Assembly: GCA_934339005.1 (NCBI GenBank)
Contig: CAKRHR010000008.1
Coordinates: 19,980 to 83,979 of the forward strand
Direction of reading: 5' to 3'
DNA length: 64,000 bases
Source of the DNA: an uncultured Catenibacillus sp.
GTDB taxonomy: Bacteria; Bacillota; Clostridia; Lachnospirales; Lachnospiraceae
Every line of letters begins with the position of its first letter. Within the stretch, counting starts at the first letter, position 1. The notes under the pieces are model-generated. The model did no database searches. It saw only the letters and a program-made list of their open reading frames with translations, and was not told the DNA's origin. Positions 8,675 to 16,782 of the stretch are shown here, piece by piece. A program made the position numbers and the translations under genes.

Positions 8675-10585
8675 TCATATTTTTTTTATGGTATTCGGAT
8701 GCTGTGACAGATAAATTGCCGTATCATAAATCCATCCAAGCAGATTTTTGTCAGATGGCGGCAGTATCATATACAACACCGATTTTATATTTCTCACATA
8801 TTTGTATGAAATCTCTTTGTTTAATTCCACAAGGCTTGCAGTCGCATGGGCAACCGTCGGACAGACCTGGTAACAGAAGAAAAATCCATTTTCAAGCAGA
8901 CAATAATAAGACTGCTCAAGATTTAACTTTGGAAGCTCATCCGTACCCATATAATTTTCCATCTTCTGCTGCATCTCTGACAGTGCCATCTGCAGATTGT
9001 TTTTATTATCCATCGTATAGCATAACTGTTCAGGAAAATACTGCTCTGCCGGCAATTGTGGAAATGCGTATAAATAACGGCTTTTCATATTGGCAAGAAA
9101 CAGGTCGATGCGCTTTTTATCCTCTTTGCCAATAAGCGGCGATACGGTCAGCACCGGTGCTTTAAATTCCTCATCAATTTTCTTCATCTTCGTGGTCGTC
9201 AGCACAAGCATTGTACGTTTCTGGTCAATCAGCTTCTTTGCATGAATGGAATATGGGCCATGCAGTTCAAGCACATCACCATAACAGCTTTTCAGCATTT
9301 CAATCAGATAATGGGACATGCTTTCGTTATAATGGCTGATGACCGCCGTTGGAATCCCTTTGTGTCTTCGTTTTCGGTAAAGACTTTCCTCTGCAAGAAT
9401 TAAAAATGGCAACAGGTAATCGTCCTCCTCTTTGCCAAGTGCCATATCACATTTTTCACTCAGTTTATTTTTCAGCACATACGCGATATTACCCATAAAC
9501 GGATATTTTCTGCGCAGCTCGTCCGCAAGCACATGATTCTGGCTGGAGGTCGGTACAATGCCATTTTTAAGTGCCTGCACATGCCTTGTCAAATCCACAA
9601 ACAGCTTATTATCTGTCGTAAAATCAATGCCGTATTCCTCTAAAAGTTCATTAATCACATCATCCACGATATGATGACAGACCACGTCCGTCGTTGAAAG
9701 CACATAGTTTTTTGAATATGTACGTTCTGACAAAAGCACTAACTGCTCTTTGATTTTCGACAAATACAAATATTCATCTTCTGAAATTTCAAGCTGCCAT
9801 GTCTGATTTAATTCATCTACAACCATCCTGATAATCTTATCTACAGTGATTTTCTGGCTTTGCGCAAGATCCTTTGGAAGATTTATCGCATGCCCTGCCT
9901 GTATTCTGAAAAATGATACATAGATGGCAAGGGTCAGATAAATAAAGGCATAATCGTCCAGATAAACTCTGTATTCAATGATTTTTTGCTGCAGTGTATG
10001 ATGAATCTGGCTTAATGTTTCCTTGCCGATTTCCTCATACTCTAAGACAATGCCTTCTTCTGAATCGTAATCCCAGTTTTCGACATAAAATCGTGTAAAA
10101 AGATTACGCTTCTTCTGCTCATCATCCTCAAGGCGAATCATGTTGCCTTTGCGCTCAACCTTCAGAAACGGCTGCTGCTGGGAAATCATTTTCTTGATGC
10201 CTTTAATATCTTTTTCAAGGGTTGTATGGCTGACAAACATCTTGTCCTCCAAATCACCGATATCACACCAGTCATTTTCTCTGAGTAACTTTAGTATCAA
10301 TGTGCGCAGCCGATCCTCTTTCGTTACATAGTTTTCCTTTTCAGAAAAAAGCTTGAGATACACCGACCGGTCCTTCATCGAAAGGGTGTAACCTTTACCG
10401 TGAATTGAAAGAATCTGAATATCATATGCTTTCAGGCAGTCATTTATATTGCTGATATCGCTTCGGACAGTACGCTCTGAAACACCGATTTTCGCAGATA
10501 TTTCCTTGCCTGTCGCTATGCCATGCTTACTGTTCAGGATGGATAATATTTTCTTTTGTCTTGAATGTAAATTTATCTTCTCCAT
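8675..10585 (-). CDS. BglG/LicR-type PRD-containing transcriptional regulator
   Basis: A regulator of 636 aa from the ATG at 10585 (an upstream in-frame ATG at 10600 lacks a Shine-Dalgarno and sits on a hairpin). N-terminal winged HTH: 'LHSRQKKILSIL' and 'GVSERTVRSDI'. A second HTH/Mga-like stretch follows, then two divergent PTS regulation domains (~170-400, with His in 'RHVQALKNGI'), an EIIB-like part (~410-500) and an EIIA-like C-terminus. Such proteins are DNA-binding activators whose activity is set by PTS phosphorylation. No PTS permease is present in the window, and the PRDs look degenerate, so PTS control is uncertain. Its position just upstream of the ene-reductase operon suggests it controls that operon. 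Confidence 0.75.
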   Translation of the reverse strand: MEKINLHSRQKKILSILNSKHGIATGKEISAKIGVSERTVRSDISNINDCLKAYDIQILSIHGKGYTLSMKDRSVYLKLFSEKENYVTKEDRLRTLILKLLRENDWCDIGDLEDKMFVSHTTLEKDIKGIKKMISQQQPFLKVERKGNMIRLEDDEQKKRNLFTRFYVENWDYDSEEGIVLEYEEIGKETLSQIHHTLQQKIIEYRVYLDDYAFIYLTLAIYVSFFRIQAGHAINLPKDLAQSQKITVDKIIRMVVDELNQTWQLEISEDEYLYLSKIKEQLVLLSERTYSKNYVLSTTDVVCHHIVDDVINELLEEYGIDFTTDNKLFVDLTRHVQALKNGIVPTSSQNHVLADELRRKYPFMGNIAYVLKNKLSEKCDMALGKEEDDYLLPFLILAEESLYRKRRHKGIPTAVISHYNESMSHYLIEMLKSCYGDVLELHGPYSIHAKKLIDQKRTMLVLTTTKMKKIDEEFKAPVLTVSPLIGKEDKKRIDLFLANMKSRYLYAFPQLPAEQYFPEQLCYTMDNKNNLQMALSEMQQKMENYMGTDELPKLNLEQSYYCLLENGFFFCYQVCPTVAHATASLVELNKEISYKYVRNIKSVLYMILPPSDKNLLGWIYDTAIYLSQHPNTIKKI

Positions 10586-10604
10586 ATGTTTTCCCATCAT
10601 TGCA

Positions 10605-10647
10605 AAAAAGCAAACAGTCTTAAACTTTTTAAAACCATTTGCTTTTT
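10605..10647 (-). terminator. Terminator-like hairpin between the DUF35 gene and the PRD regulator
   Basis: A 10-bp stem, AAAAAGCAAA (10605-10614) with TTTGCTTTTT (10638-10647), A/T-rich with a 23-nt loop. In the minus direction it ends in a T-run directly before the regulator start, so it could end upstream transcripts or attenuate the regulator gene. Confidence 0.45.
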
Positions 10648-10739
10648 AGTCCAAAATTATGCCCTGCGCTTCAAAATCATTTTTGACACGCATTAATGTT
10701 CATAGGTTCAAAAAGTCTTTTGACCCTGTCTATATATTT

Positions 10740-11144
10740 TTACTCATCAAGTTCAAAGAATAATGTTGTATATCTGCCCATGTTCTGGAATACAGGACGA
10801 ACTCTGACAGGCAGTTTGCCATCGATTTCTCTTGCTTTTTTCTTGTTGATTCCAAGAATAACCGCATTAATTTCAGGACCTTCATCCAATTTAACTTCAC
10901 CGCAGACATATTTAAGACCCATGTCATCAAGTTCAAGTCTTGAGTTCAATACACCTGTAAATACGAAGGATACTAATTCGCCTTTACCTGTAAGTGTTGT
11001 CCACTCTGTTTCATGGTAGCCACATGTATTACAAGCTAAATGAGGAGGAAATTCGATAGCTCCGCATTCTTTACATTTTCTGGCATAGATAACGCCATCT
11101 TCAAGGCCTTTCCAGAATTTTTCTACAATACGTTCCATTTCCAT
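10740..11144 (-). CDS. DUF35 family Zn-ribbon/OB-fold protein, thiolase partner
   Basis: A 134-aa protein with a four-cysteine rubredoxin-like zinc ribbon (Cys24, Cys27, Cys38, Cys41: 'CKEC' and 'CNTC') followed by a beta-rich OB-fold half. DUF35 proteins are non-catalytic or CoA-guiding partners of thiolase-superfamily enzymes (PhlB in acetylphloroglucinol synthesis; the archaeal thiolase/HMG-CoA synthase complex; ChsH2 with the Ltp2 retro-aldolase). It lies 18 nt after the thiolase-like gene with a GGGAGGG site, so a complex of the two is the natural reading. It ends the acyl-carrier-protein/thiolase/DUF35 operon. Confidence 0.85.
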   Translation of the reverse strand: MEMERIVEKFWKGLEDGVIYARKCKECGAIEFPPHLACNTCGYHETEWTTLTGKGELVSFVFTGVLNSRLELDDMGLKYVCGEVKLDEGPEINAVILGINKKKAREIDGKLPVRVRPVFQNMGRYTTLFFELDE

Positions 11145-11162
11145 GACTGATTTCCCTCCCTA

Positions 11163-12455
11163 TTAATAATTTGCACCTAAGATAATGGCACGAACGTTCT
11201 GAGCACCGCCAAAGCCTCTTAAGAATGTGTGTTTTGGTAATTTCTTAACCTGACGTGCACCGGCTTCGCCACGCATCTGAAGAACAGCTTCAAAGACATC
11301 TGCCATACCTGATGCACCGAAAGCATGACCGTAAGATGTACGTCCACCATTTGTGTTCATTGGCTTATCACCATCGTAAGCAAGACGGCCATCTAATACA
11401 TATTTCCAGCCTTCACCCTTTGGAAGGTAACCAACTTCTTCTGCTGCAAGAAATGCAGAAGAACCGATAAAGTCATTAACATATAACAGGTCGATATCAT
11501 CTGGTGTAAGACCAGTCTGTTCGTAAACCTGACGTGCTGCTTCAGCAGTTGCTTTCTTTTCAAGATGAGGTACGATAGCATCAAGTACAGAAGCACCACA
11601 TCCAAGAACTTCGATTGGTTTAGCATTAAACTGTTTTGCAATTTCTGTAGGAACAACGATACAACATGCTGCACCATCGGCAACACATGAATCACTGGAT
11701 GTACGCAGGTACTGTGTCATCTTAGGATTCTTAGGGGATTTCATATATTCCCAAACATCATCATATCCGGCTTTCTTTGCGATATCATCGTAAAGTTCAC
11801 GTTTCATGGCACGTTCGCAAAGATGTGCGTTACGTCTGAAATGATATGCCTGATGATTAAGGACATCATCAATGACTTCTTTGGATAAGTTATTTGTCTT
11901 AGCGTAGTAGTTAATCCAGTCATCATGATTCATACCAGGACCACCACCAAGGTAACGTCCATAAGAACGGTCAAAGATAGAATCAAGATCAGGGAAAAGT
12001 ACTTCTGGTGTCAGAGGCACTCTCATGTGTGCAGGTGTGTTGCCGTCCGGCATACCTGTCCCCATATCACAGGCACCAGTTAAAACCACATCATACATAC
12101 CGCTTGCAACAGCAAATACAGCTTCTTCAAGAGCGATATAACCTGTACAGCAGCCTTCTGAATGTGACAGAGAACCTTTGCCTCTCATACCGAACCAGTC
12201 AGCCACCTGAAGGTTAGGTGTAATAGCAGATTCAAGTACATGTGGGTTTGCAGCGCCATGGAAGAAATATTGAACATCTCTAGGTTCTACACCTGCATCC
12301 TTCATAGCGTCCAAAGCAGCATAACCGAATAATTCACCATGTGTGAATCCTTTATATGGTGAGCCCGGTTCAACCGCACTGAAAAATGGTGTTGCACCAA
12401 CACCGACAATTGATACACTTCTTAATGTTTTTCCAACTTTTACATTATGCAGCAT
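11163..12455 (-). CDS. Thiolase-like acyltransferase/retro-aldolase (SCP-x/Ltp2/PhlC-like)
   Basis: A thiolase-superfamily enzyme of 430 aa. The candidate nucleophile is Cys102 in 'EGCCTGYIALE'. The 'NGGRTSYGHAFGASG' block near residue 378 keeps the catalytic His. The second thiolase cysteine of the usual 'CxGGG' C-terminal motif is absent: the corresponding stretch is 'RGFGGAQNVRAIILG'. Loss of that Cys is known in thiolase-like proteins that work with DUF35 partners, doing acyl transfer or retro-aldol cleavage rather than classical thiolysis. The start is supported by GGAG 8 nt upstream. It lies between an acyl carrier protein and DUF35, so the acyl group may be held on the carrier protein rather than on CoA (inference). 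Confidence 0.8.
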   Translation of the reverse strand: MLHNVKVGKTLRSVSIVGVGATPFFSAVEPGSPYKGFTHGELFGYAALDAMKDAGVEPRDVQYFFHGAANPHVLESAITPNLQVADWFGMRGKGSLSHSEGCCTGYIALEEAVFAVASGMYDVVLTGACDMGTGMPDGNTPAHMRVPLTPEVLFPDLDSIFDRSYGRYLGGGPGMNHDDWINYYAKTNNLSKEVIDDVLNHQAYHFRRNAHLCERAMKRELYDDIAKKAGYDDVWEYMKSPKNPKMTQYLRTSSDSCVADGAACCIVVPTEIAKQFNAKPIEVLGCGASVLDAIVPHLEKKATAEAARQVYEQTGLTPDDIDLLYVNDFIGSSAFLAAEEVGYLPKGEGWKYVLDGRLAYDGDKPMNTNGGRTSYGHAFGASGMADVFEAVLQMRGEAGARQVKKLPKHTFLRGFGGAQNVRAIILGANY

Positions 12456-12488
12456 CTTCTATACTCCATTCCTTTCCGAAATGTCTGA

Positions 12489-12725
12489 TTACATTTCTTC
12501 TTCAACAAAATCAGCAACTTCTCCGATAGTTTTATATTTACCAAATCTTGCAACAGGAATCATAACATCAAAATCATTTTCGATTGATGCGCACATTGCA
12601 ACACTGTATTTTGAGCCAACACCCAAATCAGCTAAAACTGTGTCTTCGCTTAATGTTGATGCATCTACACCATATGTGGATGCAACGTATTCGTATAATT
12701 TTGCTACTAATTCTTCTCTTGACAT
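12489..12725 (-). CDS. Acyl-carrier-protein-like protein with altered attachment motif
   Basis: A 78-aa protein with the ACP pattern 'DTVLADLGVGSKYS' followed by a helix and 'FDVMIP'. The canonical Asp-Ser-Leu attachment site reads Gly37-Ser38-Lys39; Ser38 is in register to carry phosphopantetheine but both neighbours differ. The ATG at 12725 is preferred to the ATG at 12734 because AGGAGG directly abuts the latter and is 9 nt before the former. First gene of an operon with the thiolase-like and DUF35 genes (33- and 18-nt gaps). Probably a dedicated carrier for that enzyme pair, distinct from the fatty-acid ACP; whether it is modified is untested. Confidence 0.75.
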   Translation of the reverse strand: MSREELVAKLYEYVASTYGVDASTLSEDTVLADLGVGSKYSVAMCASIENDFDVMIPVARFGKYKTIGEVADFVEEEM

Positions 12726-12879
12726 TTTTACCATCCTCCTGATAATCTCTTTTATAATTTTTTGTTCATGACGTTTACTATCTGTGTATCCCTTCTGCGG
12801 AATTTTTCGCTGATTTAAACGTCTTAAAGTACTGTATTATCCGGGTCAGTTAAAGCTATATCAAACTCCCGATAATTTT

Positions 12880-12909
12880 ATTATAAAAGAATCCGCCCCT
12901 TTTTTCCAA
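12880..12909 (-). promoter_or_regulatory. Possible promoter of the ACP-thiolase-DUF35 operon
   Basis: Minus strand TTGGAA (12909-12904), 18-nt spacer, perfect TATAAT (12885-12880), about 155 nt before the ACP start, in the 314-nt AT-rich gap after the LysR gene. A second TATAAT at 12947-12942 lacks a good -35. Nothing else recognisable is in this gap. Confidence 0.4.
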
Positions 12910-13039
12910 TATCTCTTTCGTATTTTCGTTATAATGTTTTTATTATATCGAGTCATTTTTATTTTGTATAAATGCTTATATCTTTGCGGTACCTGTTTCT
13001 GTTAAAATATACTTTTATCGCTCTGTTTTATATCTGTTT

Positions 13040-13924
13040 TTAACTCCCGGATTTTCGCAGTTTCTCAAGATACCCTCTCGCAATCGCATTAATTGGCTTA
13101 TCCCCATGCCACATCGCATAATAATCCGTAAACAGCGGCAACTGGATACATCTGAAATCCGAAGAAAATACATCCGTATTCCAGCCCGTGCATATCGTAA
13201 AACATTCATTTGAACGCAAAAATAATGACACGGAATCCGTACTGTCCAGATAAATCGTTTCCTTTGGCAGCTTGCCAAACAGTCCAAGCATCGTTTCCTT
13301 AAATGTATTTCTAAGGTGCATCGGCAGTGTTTTTGGCAAAAATAATGATGTGGACGCTATCTCATCCAACTGCACGTTCTGACTGTTTTTAAATGCCTTG
13401 TGCTTCTTTGATGCCACAATATAATACGGCACCGGCTGGCTGTTTAACTTCATGGACTGATAAATTTTTTCCTGCGGCATGAGTTCTTTGGCGCAAATCA
13501 GAATCTCTCCCCGGTCCATGACTGTTCTGAAATTATCATAATCAATAAAGTTTGTAAAATGGCGAAATGCCGGCTGCTCACGCATATATTCTGTCGTTGC
13601 CTGCACGAAGCTGTCCGGCAGGGTCGTACCACGCATCAGATTAAATAAAATCAGTGCCTGCTCTGTATGTAACTTAATAGAATTCAGCGTGTCCTCATAA
13701 ATCTTCTCACACTGTTTTAAACCGTGATAAAGCATCTCCCCGGCTTCTGTAAGCTGCACCTCTCTGCGCACAGAACGGTCAAAAAGCTGTGCCCCAACCT
13801 CTGCTTCAACACTGTGAATATGCCTTGTCACCGCAGGCTGGGAAATATAAAGCAACTGCGCCGTCTTTGTGTAATTTAATGTCTGCGCCAGCTTCAAAAA
13901 ACATTGAATATCCTGATTTGTCAT
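13040..13924 (-). CDS. LysR family transcriptional regulator
   Basis: A 294-aa DNA-binding regulator. The N-terminal winged helix-turn-helix is clear: 'CFLKLAQTLNYTKTAQLL', 'ISQPAVTRHI', 'LFDRSVRREVQLTEAG'. The remaining ~200 residues are a divergent effector-binding domain. AGGAGG lies 8 nt before the ATG. It is transcribed in the same direction as the ACP-thiolase-DUF35 operon 314 nt downstream, not divergently as is common for LysR proteins. Its target is most likely that operon or the wider metabolic region; no effector can be named. Confidence 0.85.
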   Translation of the reverse strand: MTNQDIQCFLKLAQTLNYTKTAQLLYISQPAVTRHIHSVEAEVGAQLFDRSVRREVQLTEAGEMLYHGLKQCEKIYEDTLNSIKLHTEQALILFNLMRGTTLPDSFVQATTEYMREQPAFRHFTNFIDYDNFRTVMDRGEILICAKELMPQEKIYQSMKLNSQPVPYYIVASKKHKAFKNSQNVQLDEIASTSLFLPKTLPMHLRNTFKETMLGLFGKLPKETIYLDSTDSVSLFLRSNECFTICTGWNTDVFSSDFRCIQLPLFTDYYAMWHGDKPINAIARGYLEKLRKSGS

Positions 13925-13948
13925 TAGAATATCCTCCTGTATTCAAAA

Positions 13949-13991
13949 GAGGTCGCAAAACCATCTTATTTTTTGATGCCCTTGCGACCTC
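13949..13991 (-). terminator. Terminator after gyrA
   Basis: A 10-bp perfect stem (GAGGTCGCAA at 13949-13958 with TTGCGACCTC at 13982-13991) with a 23-nt loop, then TTTT in the minus direction. It lies 61 nt past the gyrA stop and just before the LysR ribosome binding site. Confidence 0.7.
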
Positions 13992-14052
13992 CTTTGTGTT
14001 GTTTATATATCTTTGTTATTTTATTCAGATATTTTTTGACTTTCTCCGAAAA

Positions 14053-16659
14053 TTATTCTTCGTCATCGGTGTCATCTGACATATCCGCATCATCTGAAGT
14101 TTCACCATCCAAAAATTCATCCGAATCTTCATCTGCGAAACCATCAGCCTCATCCTCGATACTACCAGCAGCTTCACCCTCAGCGTCTTCTGCCACTTCA
14201 TTTTCAGCTTCAACACGCACCTTTGTGATGCCTGCCACGCGGATATCACTGTCCACATCGATATCAATCAGCTTTACACCAGAAGTGATTCGGCCAAGTA
14301 CAGAAATACCATTCACTGGCATCTGGATAATGATACCGCCAGTTGTAATCATCATGATTTCCTGGTCATCATTCACAGACTTCACGCCAACTACATGGCC
14401 TGTCTTTTCAGTAATCTTGTAACACTTCACGCCTTTACCGCCACGATGCTGAACTGCAAATTCGCCAATCATCGTACGTTTGCCGAGACCATTTTCAGAA
14501 ACAATCAGAAGAGCTTCGCCCTGAACATCAAGCTGCATACCGACAATCTCATCCTCAGGTTCAAGGTTCATACCGATAACACCCATGGATACACGGCCTG
14601 TGCAGCGAACATCTGTTTCTTTAAAACGAATACAATAGCCATGCTTTGTCACAAGGAAAATATCATTATGATTGTTTGTACACTTCACTTCAATCAGTTC
14701 ATCGTCATCTTTAAGACTGATAGCAAGCAAACCTGATTTACGGATATTCTGATAATCCATCACAGAAGTTTTCTTTACCATACCATTCTTTGTAGCCATA
14801 AAGAGGTATTTATCTTTGCTGTATTCCTGCAGTGGAATCATCGCTGTAATCTTTTCACCGGCTTCAAGCTGCAAAATATTGACAATCGCCGTACCTCTGG
14901 CAGTTCTTGAAGACTCAGGAATCTCATAAGCCTTGATACGATAAACTTTGCCTTTGTTCGTAAAGAACATAATATAGTGATGTGTCGAGGTCATCATCAG
15001 ATCAGTAATAAAATCATCCTCAACAGTAGACATACCCTTGATACCTTTGCCACCACGGTTCTGACTGCGGAAATTATCTGTTGTCATACGTTTGATATAA
15101 CCAAGATTTGTCATCGCAATAACAACATTCTCACGTTTAATCAAATCTTCGTCTGTGATTTCATCATCATCAATACCAATGACTGTACGTCTGTCATCGC
15201 CATATTTATCACGGATTAAGATAATTTCTTCACGAATAACATTTAAAAGTACTTTGCGGTCAGCCAGAATTGCTTTGTAATTTGCAATTTTTTCTTCCAG
15301 TTCTTTATATTCAGCTTCAATTTTATCTCTTTCCAGACCTGTCAGTGCACGCAGACGCATATCTACGATTGCCTGTGCCTGTGCATCTGTGAGTCCAAAA
15401 CGGGCAATTAATTTTTCTTTGGCTTCTGCCACATTCTTTGAACCACGGATGATAGAGATAACTTCATCAATATAATCCAGTGCAATAAGCAAACCTTCTA
15501 AGATATGTGCACGTTCTTCAGCTTTATTCAAATCGTACTGTGTACGTCTTGTAACAACTTCTTCCTGATGACGTAAGTAGTATTCAAGCATCTGTTTAAG
15601 ATTAAGAATCTCAGGCTTGCCATCCACCAGCGCCAGCATATTTACACCGAAAGAATCCTGAAGCTGTGTATGCTTGTACAGATGATTCAATACAACATTT
15701 GCATTGGCATCTTTCTTAAGTTCGATAACCACACGCATACCTTCACGGCTGGATTCATCTCGAAGATCTGAAATACCTTCAATACGTTTATCACGGACAA
15801 GTTCTGCAATCTTTTCAACAAGTCTTGCCTTATTTACAAGATATGGCAGTTCTGTCACAACGATTTTCTGACGGTTTGTGCCAAGTGGTTCAATCTCAGT
15901 CACAGCACGCACTTTAATCTTACCACGACCTGTTCTGTATGCCTGATTAATGCCGTAACGACCAAGAATCGTTGCCCCTGTAGGGAAATCCGGACCAACC
16001 ACAATCTGCATTAATTCTTCAATATCTGTTTCTCTGTCCTCAAGAACTCTGTTATCAATGATTTTGACAACCGCATTAATCGTTTCCTTCAGGTTGTGCG
16101 GTGGAATGTTTGTTGCCATACCAACGGCAATACCTGTTGTACCATTGACAAGCAGATTAGGAAATCTTGAAGGCAGTACCTTAGGTTCCTTTTCTGTTTC
16201 ATCAAAGTTTGGCTGGAAATCAACTGTATTTTTATTGATATCTGCAGTCATTTCCACGGAAATCTTGCTGAGTCGGGCTTCTGTATATCGCATCGCCGCA
16301 GCGCTGTCGCCATCCACAGAACCGAAGTTACCATGTCCATCAACGAGCGGATATCTCATTGACCAGTCCTGAGCCATATTAACCAACGCGCCGTAGATGG
16401 AAGAATCACCATGCGGATGATATTTACCCATCGTATCACCAACGATACGGGCACATTTACGATGTGGCTTATCCGGACCGTTGTTCAACTCGATCATCGC
16501 ATATAAAATTCTTCTCTGTACAGGCTTCAAACCATCTCTGACATCAGGAAGCGCTCGGGATGAAATAACACTCATGGCGTAGTCGATATAAGACTGCTCC
16601 ATCGTTTTTTTCAAGTCTATATCATGAACTTTATCGAAGATATTACTTCTGTCATCCAT
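14053..16659 (-). CDS. gyrA: DNA gyrase subunit A
   Basis: The breakage-reunion subunit of type IIA topoisomerase, 868 aa. The catalytic Tyr125 is in 'AAMRYTEARLS'. The quinolone-determining region reads 'YHPHGDSSIYGALVNMAQDW': Ser86 matches E. coli Ser83, but the position of Asp87 is Gly90. The C-terminal beta-pinwheel has the GyrA-box-like 'QNRGGKGIKGM'. The protein ends in a ~48-residue highly acidic tail rich in Glu, Asp and Ala. GyrA wraps DNA and, with GyrB, introduces negative supercoils. It follows gyrB by 89 nt in the same direction, near oriC as usual in Firmicutes. Confidence 0.97.
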   Translation of the reverse strand: MDDRSNIFDKVHDIDLKKTMEQSYIDYAMSVISSRALPDVRDGLKPVQRRILYAMIELNNGPDKPHRKCARIVGDTMGKYHPHGDSSIYGALVNMAQDWSMRYPLVDGHGNFGSVDGDSAAAMRYTEARLSKISVEMTADINKNTVDFQPNFDETEKEPKVLPSRFPNLLVNGTTGIAVGMATNIPPHNLKETINAVVKIIDNRVLEDRETDIEELMQIVVGPDFPTGATILGRYGINQAYRTGRGKIKVRAVTEIEPLGTNRQKIVVTELPYLVNKARLVEKIAELVRDKRIEGISDLRDESSREGMRVVIELKKDANANVVLNHLYKHTQLQDSFGVNMLALVDGKPEILNLKQMLEYYLRHQEEVVTRRTQYDLNKAEERAHILEGLLIALDYIDEVISIIRGSKNVAEAKEKLIARFGLTDAQAQAIVDMRLRALTGLERDKIEAEYKELEEKIANYKAILADRKVLLNVIREEIILIRDKYGDDRRTVIGIDDDEITDEDLIKRENVVIAMTNLGYIKRMTTDNFRSQNRGGKGIKGMSTVEDDFITDLMMTSTHHYIMFFTNKGKVYRIKAYEIPESSRTARGTAIVNILQLEAGEKITAMIPLQEYSKDKYLFMATKNGMVKKTSVMDYQNIRKSGLLAISLKDDDELIEVKCTNNHNDIFLVTKHGYCIRFKETDVRCTGRVSMGVIGMNLEPEDEIVGMQLDVQGEALLIVSENGLGKRTMIGEFAVQHRGGKGVKCYKITEKTGHVVGVKSVNDDQEIMMITTGGIIIQMPVNGISVLGRITSGVKLIDIDVDSDIRVAGITKVRVEAENEVAEDAEGEAAGSIEDEADGFADEDSDEFLDGETSDDADMSDDTDDEE

Positions 16660-16782
16660 TACAAATCCTCCATATCAGGCAGCAGTTTTATATTACTAAA
16701 ACCACCGCCCCAATCTATAACTTCTTTGGTGATATACATCATTTGTCTGTGCAATCACCCTGTATACAGTTTATCTTAAGCA

